A stretch of 64,000 nucleotides of DNA from Larimichthys crocea. Taxonomy: Eukaryota > Chordata > Actinopteri > Sciaenidae. Positions 1 to 10,748 of the stretch are shown one piece after another. The notes under the pieces are model-generated. The model had not been told where the DNA came from, did no database searches, and saw nothing but the letters and a program-made list of their open reading frames with translations. The number at the start of each line of letters is the position of its first letter. Within the stretch, counting starts at the first letter, position 1. Location of the stretch: contig NC_040025.1 of NCBI RefSeq assembly GCF_000972845.2, positions 18,159,399 to 18,223,398 on the forward strand, in the 5' to 3' direction. The position numbers and the translations under genes are program-made.

Positions 1-48
1 CATATTGGTTCTGAGCAGTAGGATACTATATATTTTATAGCTCAACTT

Positions 49-61
49 TGCCATCTGCTGG
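49..61 (-). promoter_or_regulatory. CTCF-like site
   Basis: The minus strand reads CCAGCAGATGGCA, which fits the 13-base vertebrate CTCF core CCASYAGRKGGCR at every position. CTCF binds such sites to form insulators and chromatin loop anchors. A 13-base match can occur by chance, so binding is an inference. Confidence 0.35.
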
Positions 62-254
62 GTAAAAATATGTAAGAGGAGATCTCCTGTTAGTACTTAG
101 CAATAATACTTACTATAATACTACTAATACTGATCATATTATTATAATTTATTATTCTAATTAATACCTATTTGAACTATATAGTGATATCTGCAACAGC
201 ATAAAAAAAATCAAGTATTATAAATAACATCAGCTCATTTACATGAGCTCACGT

Positions 255-267
255 TGCCCTCTAGTGT
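255..267 (-). promoter_or_regulatory. CTCF-like site
   Basis: The minus strand reads ACACTAGAGGGCA, one mismatch from the CTCF core CCASYAGRKGGCR. It lies 194 bases from another CTCF-like core in the same orientation. Whether it is bound is unknown. Confidence 0.25.
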
Positions 268-1027
268 TTGGAAAGTTTCACCTTCAGGTCAGAGTGGAAT
301 AAAGAGAAACACAGCACACGTCAGAAATGCTGTTTACTGTTGTTATACTGAGACATCAACAGCTTACAGAGAAATCCATATGACAAAACAATGTATAGTC
401 ATCTCTAAATTATCCACCATGAAAATACAATTAACTTTATACATATAAAACTGATACTGGCACAGAATACAGTCCCCCACATGAATTATGCTTTTGTAAG
501 TATTACCATTTTGGAAAACATTACAAGAGATTTCATATCATCTTATTTTGTAAAATATTATAATAAATAATTATTATTGAAATATTTAACACTCACTAGT
601 GTGTAATGGAAAACAAACAGAAATTCTTCAAGTGCCTCAAGTTAATCCATTTATCTCCTGTTCAACATCTTTGACTGTACATCTCTGTTTGAACCTGCTT
701 ATAATCTTCTTTCAGTAGAACCTTATTTACAAACACCTAAGCCATCTTTCTGAAAAAATATGTCTCATCTTGCCTTTAGCAGTTTCATATTGCATCATCT
801 CACGCATGGTTTCAGACATTACATAGCAAAACAGTCAACCAAATTAATTTAGCAAGAAGCAGAACAACTACTATTAAATATAGTGCAAATACGTAACGCA
901 AACAAGTAGCAGCACATCAAGCATTTCACAACGTCCACAAAGGGCCAAGATCCTGCACTGGCTTTTTTTAATCAGTACTCATGGAACAATATTTCCTTTT
1001 AAACGTGACGTATTCAGAGGCAGGACG

Positions 1028-4000
1028 TCAAGAATCAGACGATTCTGTGTAATTCAGTTTCCTCTCACTGGTTGACGCCTCCATCTTGACATATTTACGC
1101 AGGTATCGGATGGCTGACAAAGCGCTTACATTCGCCAGCAGAACTGCGAAGAAATACAAACGAAAAGTGAGTCATCATGTTACTCACTTGAGACTTAAGA
1201 CATGATGATTGAGAGACACATCTTATAGCCTCAGATTATAAAGGCAGGCATTACCATCTTTAAAAAGCTGAAATCAAAATGAAATTCATATTATAAATTC
1301 ATATTTATATATATTAAAGTACATTAATATTACAGATTAACAGACATACCAGCCTTCCAGGCATCTCCAACTTGTGGGTTTGCAGTTTTCAGCACCCATG
1401 AAGCAAATGCAATACAAACCAGACACATGTCTGACTGTTTGAGAGGCAGGAGGGAGGCATCCAACCCTTCAAAAAAAAAAAAAAAACGTGTTATAGAAAA
1501 CACCCTGAGTCATTACATGTGTCACACAAAATAACAATAAGCATTCACAGAGGAGTCCTGTGAGGTCAAGGGTATTATAATTGGCAATAACACACCAACA
1601 GCTGAGGACAAGCCCCCAGTAATATGTTTGGACTTCCTGGTGTGTCACACTGTGACCCAGTCAAATCCTAGCACCTGCGTAGATTACCAAACATACACAA
1701 GGAAGCTTGTTGCTACTGATATCTGAAATTAGGACTCTAGTGGCCTTAACAATAATCCTTACAGGCAACTGCTAAAATGTAGATGTTATAGTAGTACCTT
1801 TATTATCATAATTACAGCTTACTGGAAATTTAAGAAGGGGGATTTACATATACACTCCCCAGTTTGAGGTATTTACATTACCCTTAACAGCTAAACATAA
1901 ATTAGAGCACTCTACAGGCGGCTTAGAGAGGACACTCATTGAGTGGAGTAAACTTATCACGTACAACTATTCCTCTTGGCTTTGACTACTACGTGCGTGC
2001 AGTCCAGTGAGTGTCCTCTGACAGCTGAGGTAAGAGAGTCTGTCCCGGTCATGAATCTTAACAGCTGACTGAGTGGATGACATATTCTACATTACAACTG
2101 CCCACATGTGAGGAAAACACATAAAGCTTCTCTGAAAGAGGCCACATGTAGTGGAAACGTCACCTGTTGCATCTTATGACTACTGAAAAAATATATATTT
2201 ATCTTGTGTTTTTTATTCCATGCATTGTTCCTCTTTGTTAAAAACCCTGAGCCTACAAAAACTACAATAAAACATTACATAATACTACATAAAACATTTT
2301 CAAACGTGTACTCTTCAGCTCATACGTGTGAAGCAGGACTTACTTGGATTTGAAACAGCTATCTGCAAGTCCTCATGTCTGAAGGGCTGCTGTGCTAGCT
2401 GTATAGAGATCCTGTCCTCCAGGTGACGGAGAAGTGGATCAGAAAGCATCACACCTTGATTTCCCAGAGCATTCATTGGATAAACTGTCCGAAAGGAACT
2501 TGCACTTTGTCTCACAGGTACAAGGGAGTTAGAGGGACTCTGATTCTGGACTTTAGATCCAGTAAGACTAATATTCCTGAAAGAGAGTGCATTTTTCCAA
2601 AAGAAATTGTGGCCGAGATCTCTGTCTGTGAAGAAATTCTCATATGCGTCAGTAGAAATCTTAGATGAGCTTGATGTACAACTGAACCTGTTCACCACCC
2701 TCACAGGAGCACAGTTTTCTTCTTCATCTGACTCCGCAGCAGAATCATCTGAAGATGAGGATGCAAAGAAGTAATCATAAGCCTCGGGGAACTGAAAGTT
2801 TCTGTTGGCTGCTCGAGAGTAGGAAAAGACGGGAACCAGCTCGTCTTTGGCTTGATCTTTTGCTGTGATCAGAGGGTAGAAGAAGCTTTCTGTATCGAAC
2901 TCAGAGAAGAAATGATCGTAAGTTTCAGGGACAGAATTTCCATCAGTGTAGCAGGTGTTTATGTTATCTGTGGCTGGTTGACTGGGATTTGATTGCTTTC
3001 CACCAAAGAAGTACTGAAATACATCTGTGAGAGAGATTCTGTAGCTGTCTGCTGAAGATGAAGCTAAATAGTCCACGTCTTTGTCTTGCTTAGGCACTTG
3101 TGTATCAGGCAAATACTTTAGTTGTTCTAATTCTCCTTCCTCTAAGGTTTGTAAAGTTTGGTCTTTCCATGTGTAGCTAAAAGACTCCAGGGCATGTAGA
3201 TTGTGCACGCTTACATTTTTACAAATCTTTCTGCGGCACGTTTGAGCACTTGCAGGAAGGACTGGTTGAGAAATGTTACTAACAGATGTCAACATCATGT
3301 TGTTAGTGTAAATATCAGTACCTAGACTCACTGGGACGGGTTCACTCTCCCACATAACACCTCTTGAAGAGACCGAACCTAAACTTTGTTCAGGCTTGGA
3401 CTTGTCCATTTGATTAAAGAATCCTGAATCCATCATAGTTAACACGTCATTTTCCTCATTTTCTTGTAAAGAAGGGAGGGAGCTGGGTGGAGCAGCTGTG
3501 CTGGTCATTCGTAAACGCAGAATATCTTTTATCGTCAACTTCTCCATCTCACTCCAAAAAGAAGACATAGCAAACACTGACTGTTTTGAATCTGGTGTCT
3601 TTTCAGGTTTACATTCTCCTTTAGATGGTATGATGGCATCTTCTGCTTTGAGCACCAAATCACATTTTGAATCTGTTGTGTCATTTGATACAGAAGTTTC
3701 AGGTCCAGATGTGTCGCATCTCTCTGCAGGTTTTGTCAGTATTAGTGATGCTTTTTCTTCTTTAAGTCCAGTGTCATTTTGACTGACAGATAAACAAGAA
3801 CTTCTGGACATGTCTGCGATATTTTCATTTGAGAGTGACATGACTGACTCTGTGTCCAGAATACAGCAGGATGAGAGGTGAGTTGTGAAATCTGAAGGAT
3901 TTGGCTGACTTTTGCCTGTTAGATTAATTTCACCAGATGGCATGGGGTTCTCACTATGAACATCCATTATTTGTGATGCTGATAATTCGGCTGTTGTTGT

Positions 4001-6037
4001 GTTTTCCTCTGACAAAACATCAAATTTGGATAAAGTGTGACACACTAGAGGATACTCTGTTTGCCGTACTGTAATATTTATATCTAAACTGGGACTTTTA
4101 AACAGACAGCATTGATCTGACGGTAAATTGCTGGTGTCTAATGTTAATGTAGTGCAGTTCACTTGAGCGTCAGGACTGTTCATACCATCTGCAGACACAG
4201 GAAAGTGAGTCTTTTCCTGTGTCGAGCTATACTGATCTGTGTAGTGACAGTCAATTTCCAGCTGTTGTTGGGGCTCATCCTCTCTTTGACACAGTGTGTG
4301 GATGTCTCCGCCAGAATTTCCAGCCTCTTCAGCCAGGACTGACTTAGCAGCAGATAGTCTGTCATTTTGGACGACGTCCACGTCGGGATCATTTGACTCT
4401 GCGCTTGGTAAAATGCTTTGAGTTAGTGATTTGACCTCTGCTGTACACAAGTCTGGATTTTGTTCATTTTCACAACAAATATTAGAATGATTTATTTTAT
4501 CAGACTGCTGGAAACCTGCTGTTACTGTGTCCAGGTCTGAATTACCAGCTACACCAGGATGTTTAAGTCGAGCTGATTCTTCTACTTGTAATTTGCTGCA
4601 TGGTTGTAAATTTGTTGTGACATTACCACTGTTGTTTGATGCTGACATTATACTGTCAGTTTGCCTCAGTGGGGTTACTGACCTACCATTAGTTACATTA
4701 CTAACAGTCAGGCCTGTTGCTTTATACCTTCCCTCTCTGACTAAGCTCTCCGGTAAATGCTGGTATTGACTGAAACATGGAGGACTGCAGTGAGAAAGAT
4801 CTTTTACTTTTATCTCCTTAGCAGATATCTTCACTGGGAGATCACTGGTGGCTGAATATCCAGCTAAAGAGGCCATAACAGTTTTCTGTGGTTCATTTGA
4901 ATAAAATAAATTAATATCCTCAGGTACCGTTGCTCCTCTCCATGCATACTGCTCTTCCTCTGAGTCGCTCTGCTTGACTAAAACCTGTCTCTCATATCCA
5001 TGCACGCTCTCAGTTGGCTCAACACTGAGTCGTCTCTTCTTCTTCCTCTTCCTTCTGATAGAGGCAGATGGAGACGATTCTTGGCTTGCTGTTTTGTTTA
5101 TACTTGTTGCATCTGGCTGTGAAACATTCGGGTCTTCCTTCCATTTTACATTTGTCATTGTTTCTAAATCACTCCATGAATCAGTGCTGCACTTTTTAAT
5201 GGGAGTTAACTGACTTGTCAACAAATACCCCTGTTTAACGTCCTCCAGAGGTGTGCACATTTCCACCTTCATCACTTTGTCAGTGTTAGGTGTCGTCTCG
5301 ACCCCGTTTGGTAAGTCAAGAGACTGTGTTGCCTCATTTACTCTGGTTTCTGTGCCGGTTTCCTCTGTGATGAATATTCTTGTTTCAGGGTTAGTCTTGA
5401 GCACTGAGTTACTGGCTGCAGGTTCAGGGGAAATGTTGGAACCAGGCTTGTCTTTTTTCATTGTTTTCATTACATTGCTGATGGTGTCGACAGGCTCCAT
5501 GGTCTCTTTGCCAACTGCTGTTTCACCCCTGGCAGGCAGACAGTTTAACTTGGGGATGTTTTTTGGCAAAGAAGTGCTGCTGGCTTGTTGCCCATCACTA
5601 CAGTGCTCCTCCTCCTGCATTACCTCTCTGTTTTTTCTAACTCTCACTTGGCTTGGCTCAGTAAGCCTCTCAGCCTCTGCAACATTTTTCAGCCTTTCAA
5701 AGAATACATTGATAGATTGCAGGTGTATATCCTCCTCACTGCCCGAGAGGACGCTCTCCATTCCACCTATGCCGTGTTTGCCAAGGTAATGCTCCACAGG
5801 AGAGCCCTCACAGTCTGGGGGGCCGTCCATTGGGCAGTCAGCCTCTGAAAAGCCTGCTGTCACGTCGACTTTCTGAAACCTCTTTGCAACAATGGACCCT
5901 GTATCATCCATGTCACTCATCCCAGAGTCATCCACAGCTGCCAACGAAGGAGGAAGCAGGTTGCACTCCTCACACTCCGTAAAGAAGCATTCCCAGTCAC
6001 GGTCAGAGATCTCCACACTGAATTCAAAGTCTTCCAT
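1028..6037 (-). CDS. perm1: PGC-1 and ERR-induced regulator in muscle 1 (PERM1), three coding exons
   Basis: PERM1 is a striated-muscle protein induced by PGC-1 and ERR. It promotes oxidative and mitochondrial gene expression and has also been placed at the mitochondrial outer membrane through its C-terminus. Coding exons on the minus strand are 6037-2344, 1466-1350 and 1143-1028, with donors GTAAGT and GTATGT and AG acceptors. They join in frame to 1308 residues, longer than human PERM1 (about 790). The start is the Met of MEDFEFSVEISDRDW, which resembles the human N-terminus; an upstream in-frame Met lies in the intron before the acceptor at 6062-6063. The middle is low-complexity and acidic, with a basic patch RRKRKKKRR. 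Near the C-terminal end of the large exon are repeated aromatic motifs (YDHFF, YDYFF, YENFF). The last two exons encode a compact hydrophobic tail with SDMCLVCIAFASWVL and LLANVSALSAIRYLRKYV. Reading past 2344 instead gives only intron sequence and a stop. Confidence 0.93.
1144..2343 (-). other. perm1: perm1 introns around the penultimate coding exon
   Basis: The introns are 2343-1467 and 1349-1144. The first ends in a poly-T tract before GAAG at the acceptor; the second ends in TTCTTCGCAG. Both keep the reading frame: a split AGG codon joins the first two coding exons and a split GTT codon joins the last two. No other gene or repeat is evident in them. Confidence 0.8.
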
Positions 6038-6061
6038 TTCACTTAGATGGTGCAATAGAAC
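6038..6061 (-). promoter_or_regulatory. perm1: perm1 5' UTR segment of the main exon and splice acceptor
   Basis: On the minus strand TTGATTTTGCAG precedes a 24-base stretch that leads to the perm1 start codon. This is a good acceptor with a branch-like, pyrimidine-rich approach, so transcription must begin at least one exon upstream. Confidence 0.6.
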
Positions 6062-6187
6062 CTGCAAAATCAATCAAAAGATGTATGTTTCAAAAGTAAT
6101 CACTGGTAAAACTATCTGCATTTTTTTCAGATACTTTTAGCATTACAAAATTAAAGCTATTCCGAATTCAAGCTGCCACAATAGAAA

Positions 6188-6188
6188 C

Positions 6189-6257
<69 letters not shown>

Positions 6258-6319
6258 ATATAACATAAAAAACATAATATAATATAATATAATATAATAT
6301 AATATAATATAATATAATA
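6188..6319. repeat. ATCT tetranucleotide and TATAA pentanucleotide microsatellites
   Basis: A run of ATCT repeats spans about 6188-6257. After a short break, an AATAT/TATAA repeat runs about 6274-6319. Both lie inside the probable first intron of perm1 and are likely to vary in length between individuals. Confidence 0.95.
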
Positions 6320-6417
6320 GAAAACTATCCAGTAATCCAAAGCTAATTACAGTATTAATTTTCTCTGTATTTCTGGCTGTCTGCTTATGTAATTGTACAC
6401 CCATGCAGGTGTCCTAC

Positions 6418-6560
6418 CTGTCCTGCTTGAGCTGTGATCCTGGTCTACAGGAGGTGAGAGGTCTGGAGTCTCAGCAGCACCATGTTGTATGTCCTTAGGT
6501 GGGCGTTCGTTTGCACGAGCATGCAGCACAGCAAGCCCCATGATTTGATAAATATAGAGC
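6418..6560 (-). promoter_or_regulatory. perm1: candidate perm1 promoter and 5' non-coding exon
   Basis: Reading on the minus strand, a TATA-like CTATATTTATC (about 6558-6548) is followed by about 130 bases that end in a usable donor, CAG then GTAGGA, at 6418/6417. Splicing from there to the acceptor at 6062-6063 would remove the intron holding the microsatellites. An ATG at 6541 opens a short upstream frame, but after splicing it meets a stop before the perm1 start, so it would be 5' UTR. This is an inference from motifs; a more distant 5' exon is equally possible. Confidence 0.35.
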
Positions 6561-7664
6561 GGTGCTTATGATCACGTAATACACGTAACGTTCCATCTCC
6601 AACAGAGGCATAACGTTTCAGAACTTTAAATACACTCTGTACTAGTGAACTGCTTAACTGGTTACTCAGCAGTTTTGATTTAACTATTTGAATATTGATT
6701 TACTACATATAATTGGAATCTGAAATAAAAGTGATGTAATATTATTATATTTAATCAAATAAGTGATAAGGAGCTTAAAATCCAGCAGTACATAAAGCAG
6801 CTGCTGCTGACTCCAACAACGTTCAGGCTCTCAGCAGATATAGAGGTCATGTGATGTGTGTGACAGTCAACTGATACCTCTCTGGTGTGATGTCATGGAG
6901 TCACAGTGGACCTGAATCTTTCCAGGAGAGCCAGAACGATCAGATCAGGGGATGAGACTGAAGCTGCATCACATGGGACTAATGTGACTCAGCTAATCCT
7001 AAATGACAGAAAAAAAAACAACATGTTTACTTCATCTGAGGAAAACGGACATTGGTTATACTTTCTAAAAAAGGCTTACTTTCACTATGAAATGAAGTTG
7101 TTACTTGTGGCTTTAGTCACCCTCCAATCAAAAATGCACTTTTTTACCCTATAATGCATATTTCCTGTTAGTTCACTTGGATATTTCACTCAGGATCATG
7201 TTTGTATACAGTTTTTATATTTATCTAATAAAGCAGGAAAGTTTCTCAGTGCTCACCTCACATTGTGTAACAGCTAGTTTGGAAACCAAATGTGGTCCGA
7301 TAAGTCATTTAGAGAAGTGTGATGTGGAAACCTAAAGCTAGTTGAATGGCATTTTCTAAGTCAAACATTTGCACATAGTTTGATGATGTAAAAGGAACAG
7401 ATGTAATGTTAAGCCTTTTTAATGAGGTAACTGAACTTTCTGTGGGGAAACCATAAGAGACCTAGGTGATTATTCAATGCAGAATTTTCTGCATGTCAGT
7501 ACAAAAACAATCAACCCGAACATTCTTCTTAATGGTTCATAGTCACTGATCTACAGATGATTTACTAACCAAGCTCTTATTCAGCCTACCAACAGATTCA
7601 TTTAATTGTATTTGTAACATTTTCATGTTTCACAAATAAATCTCTTTTTGATCACTTTTTTTTA

Positions 7665-7745
7665 TCACAATGGTTTGGACAGGTTTAGGCACAAAAGACA
7701 TCTTGGTCACAGTTGTTAAACTCCATAGATAGACATAGACAAATA
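7665..7745. repeat. degraded interspersed repeat, copy 1
   Basis: The segment with GGTTTGGACAGGTTTAGGCA matches a second copy near 18.12-18.22 kb (GGTTTGGATAGGTTTAGACA). Similar GGTTTAGG-CACAAAA sequence recurs widely in fish genomes. The family is not identified. Confidence 0.5.
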
Positions 7746-8579
7746 CTCTAATAATATAAATATATGCCGACCGTCCAAATAAAGTGCTCAAAAGTTTTCT
7801 TAGCTGCTTTTTGGAGTCAGCAAGTTGTGGTAGAAAGCTTTTGTTACATATACCTACATAAGCATATACTTCTATATTACTTCTTGTCTTGCTATATTTG
7901 TGATTGACTCATATGCACATTTACTTTGGTGTTTCAATTCAACAATCAAATTTAACACATGAACATGCTGCTAAGCTTTGTGAGACACTTAAATACTTGG
8001 GTAGCAGAAATTATGGCCCAGATGTCTGCCATTAGGGAGTACAGTTTATCTGATGAGAGCTTGAGCCTTTGTTTACAACTATCAGTAAGGCTTAGTAAAG
8101 ACAATGAGATTACGGGACCATCCTTGCTGTCAAAATGTCACTGACACTAAAAGATACCAAGATAACCTATCAGTCCTGATCTCATTATCAACTGTTAAAC
8201 TGTACTTAACTGATGCCTAATGTGCCTTAATTGCAGTTGAATGTAGTAATTATAATTTGGAACAAAATACCACACAATATATTTTACTGCTTGCCAAAGG
8301 TGCAGTTTTGTTAATTTACATTATGAAATGTGATTAATTTGGTAGATTTTTCACAATAAAAGCCTCAGTTTTGCAGCGTACCACAGACCATCAACGATGA
8401 AATTTGAGGATTTTTTGCATTTGTAAAGACACACAGCCCTCACATTTTCCTTCACAGTGTCACTCTACATGCAGAATTTGCATCTCACACTTTCACAGGC
8501 TGTAACTATAGGCCTTTATTTGCCTAATTTTCATCACTATAGATATTTATGAGAAAACAGACCCTCTAATTAGCCAAAC

Positions 8580-8900
8580 CACAGCCTGGGCTGTGTGCCC
8601 AAGAGGGCCCTCTCAATTCATCAGCTGTGATAAAGGGAGACAAGCCAGGGCCTGTGTGGCTACTGCACCTGGGGCAGCGGGCCGTTTTGACACGGGTGGG
8701 ATTCTGTTTCCATCAACAGGATTAGGCTCTTATGAGTCAGTTCTCGGAGTTAAGACTGGAATCTGTTTGGGCTGTTTCACAGCGGCTAATGCGACAGAAT
8801 TTCACCCTAATTGTTTACCATGTCAGCCCCGGCAACTCAGCGTCAATTAAACAAAGCCCAGTAAACAGACACATTCAGCAGCAGCTCAGTGACATGCTGT
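8580..8900. promoter_or_regulatory. candidate conserved non-coding block
   Basis: This is a repeat-free block of balanced composition, unlike the AT-rich surroundings. It contains CTAATTG (homeodomain-like, 8807-8813) overlapping TGTTTAC (forkhead-like, 8812-8818), and CAATTAAACAAAG near 8844-8856. Frames through it have no domain. Calling it regulatory is an inference that needs an alignment with other fish. Confidence 0.25.
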
Positions 8901-9749
8901 TTAAACAGAGAGGAGTTTGTGTATGGTCTTGTTACCAAGCATCCTTAGTTGGTGGCATCTTATGTGTCAAACAGGGGTGCAAAGTCTTAATTATGGCAAA
9001 GTAATGGGTAGAAAAACAGAAAACAGTAGACAAAGATTCCTATTTTGGATCTTTGTGGACTGTTTAGAAAGCAAGTTGGCTGTTTAGCTATTGGCAAATG
9101 CCACACAGGTTGATGTAGACTCCTTACAGGAGAGCTTAACAGCTAAGAGTTCAAAACACTTTGAGACAACGAGAGAAAAAAAGTACTTCAGTTACAGCAT
9201 ATAGGTATAAAAGAAAGAGTAATCACTCTCCTGCTTAATTAGTAGTCATTGTTTGAGAACAGGAAGTGACCCAGCTTCTGTAATTTTTTATCTTTTTTTA
9301 CTGGAAATGTGTGGCAGCATCAAAGATCAGTGAAGTCACATCTGTTATGCACATGAAAATATATATTTTTTTAGAAAGGGAAACAAAGCTAATACATTTC
9401 TTTCTTTGAATTTAATAAATTAGTTGGTGCACATTAGCCTGACACCATGATGCTCCAACATTTGCATACGTTTATAATGTGGCTACGTTTTTTGATTTTC
9501 AGAAATAATAAATGTAAGGCTACCTTACAAATGAGGAGGAAGGTGATAGCACTGGTATAAATCAATTATTTTGAGGAAGGATCAATCCCAATTTACTGCC
9601 CCATTTTAATCAATGTGTTATCAGTTTAACATGAGTTAATGCTTATGTATACACCAACTGGCCGTCATGCAATCCAATGTGATCCCATACTCTGCTTTAA
9701 TGAAGCTTATAGTGTTTCAGTTGTGTTGGTGTCAGAGAGGTATTAATGT

Positions 9750-10748
9750 AACTATGATGTTTACTATTGAGGTTGTAGTTTGCACTGGTGTTTCTAATAT
9801 TCTGGCCACCCCATTTACAAAAATGAGAGGGACATAATATTAGAAACAACTCTCAATATGATGCACTCCTGTACAACAACAGCACCCAAGACTTTTTATC
9901 CAGCACCAGTTTGCTTTCACAGGTCTGATAGTTACTTTTGCACGGGTGAAGCTGCTCTTAAATGTGTTAACCGACTGTTTCAAAATACCAGGAAGTAGTC
10001 TCGTCCCAGTGTAAGATTTCAAATGGTCGTACCTGTCGCCTACTGGTTTATCCTCACCTCATAGTGGGGCGCCTGCAGGCACTCAGGAGGATTATGCGAC
10101 CTGACAATGGTGAGATTTGATCAGGCGCACAAACAAAACATCATTGTCTTCTCAAACCTCAAATGTCACCGACAACACAGCAGTATCAATGCTCCAGCCG
10201 TTTGGGGGTCATGTCAAAATCCACCAAGTAGTCGGCTCTGCAGGATTTAGACTGCACCTCCAGGCTACTGTACCCACACTGCGACCTGCTTTTAATAAAA
10301 ACAACCCATTTATTAATTTAGCCAGAAACGGCCTCATGAAGAACTGTTTGTTGTTTTTCAATATAAACAGTCTCCACATTTGTTCTTACCAAGTGTTTCT
10401 AACTGTGGATGACCTCCATGACCGATGCAAGGGTGCAGTGCTTCCAATCAAACACAAGATGGCGCCAACCACCGAGTCAAGACCACACGAAGCGCCACTG
10501 ACGTCGAATGAGGATCTTTGAAATGTACCGAAATTATTCCGGTCTTTTACTAAAGTATAAGTAGCAATACAACACTGTAAAACACCAAATATCACGAAGA
10601 GAAAGTCCACTATACTAAGATCCATTTTTCAGTTTTTGTTGACATTTACATACATCAGAGGGTCATAATATTAGAAATACCTCTCAATATAATCCAGTCT
10701 AGTTTAACACTGCTGCAGACTACAACCTCAACAGTAAACGTGATAGTT
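9750..10748. mobile_element. inverted-repeat transposable element, about 1 kb, family not identified
   Basis: The left end AACTATGATGTTTACTATTG continues into GAGGTTGTAGTTTG. The reverse complement of the right end gives AACTATCACGTTTACTGTTG and GAGGTTGTAGTCTG, so the terminal inverted repeats cover roughly 35 bases with few mismatches. A second motif, TTTCTAATATT followed by CTCTCAATAT-like sequence, is repeated inside both arms. No transposase is recognisable; short frames such as the minus-strand one at 10386-10625 show no known domain. It looks like a non-autonomous DNA element. No clear target-site duplication was found. Confidence 0.7.

Larger units (their letters stand above)
1..1027. 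other. AT-rich flank downstream of perm1 (probable 3' UTR in part)
   Basis: This stretch follows the perm1 stop codon on the minus strand and carries no gene I can support. It is AT-rich with long poly-A/T runs. Part of it is presumably the perm1 3' UTR. An ATTAAA-type poly(A) signal on the minus strand lies near 966-971, about 60 bases past the stop, but the true cleavage site cannot be fixed from sequence alone. Two CTCF-like motifs near 49-61 and 255-267 are listed separately. Confidence 0.4.
6562..9749. other. intergenic DNA upstream of perm1
   Basis: I see no supported gene here. Open frames are short and lack recognisable domains. The 7.6-7.75 kb part carries a degraded fish repeat, and the 8.58-8.9 kb part is a possible regulatory block; both are listed separately. 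The rest is AT-rich unique-looking sequence. Confidence 0.6.

Noticed and set aside
2315..2343. Extension of the perm1 frame to the stop at 2315
   Set aside because: A GTAAGT donor follows 2344 and the spliced product has family-like C-terminal exons, so the extension is intron.
5253..5789. 178-codon plus-strand open frame
   Set aside because: It is the antisense of the perm1 main exon, with no domain and a low-complexity Ser/Leu/Val composition.
10386..10625. Minus-strand frame with a hydrophobic start
   Set aside because: It lies inside the inverted-repeat element and matches no transposase or other family I know.
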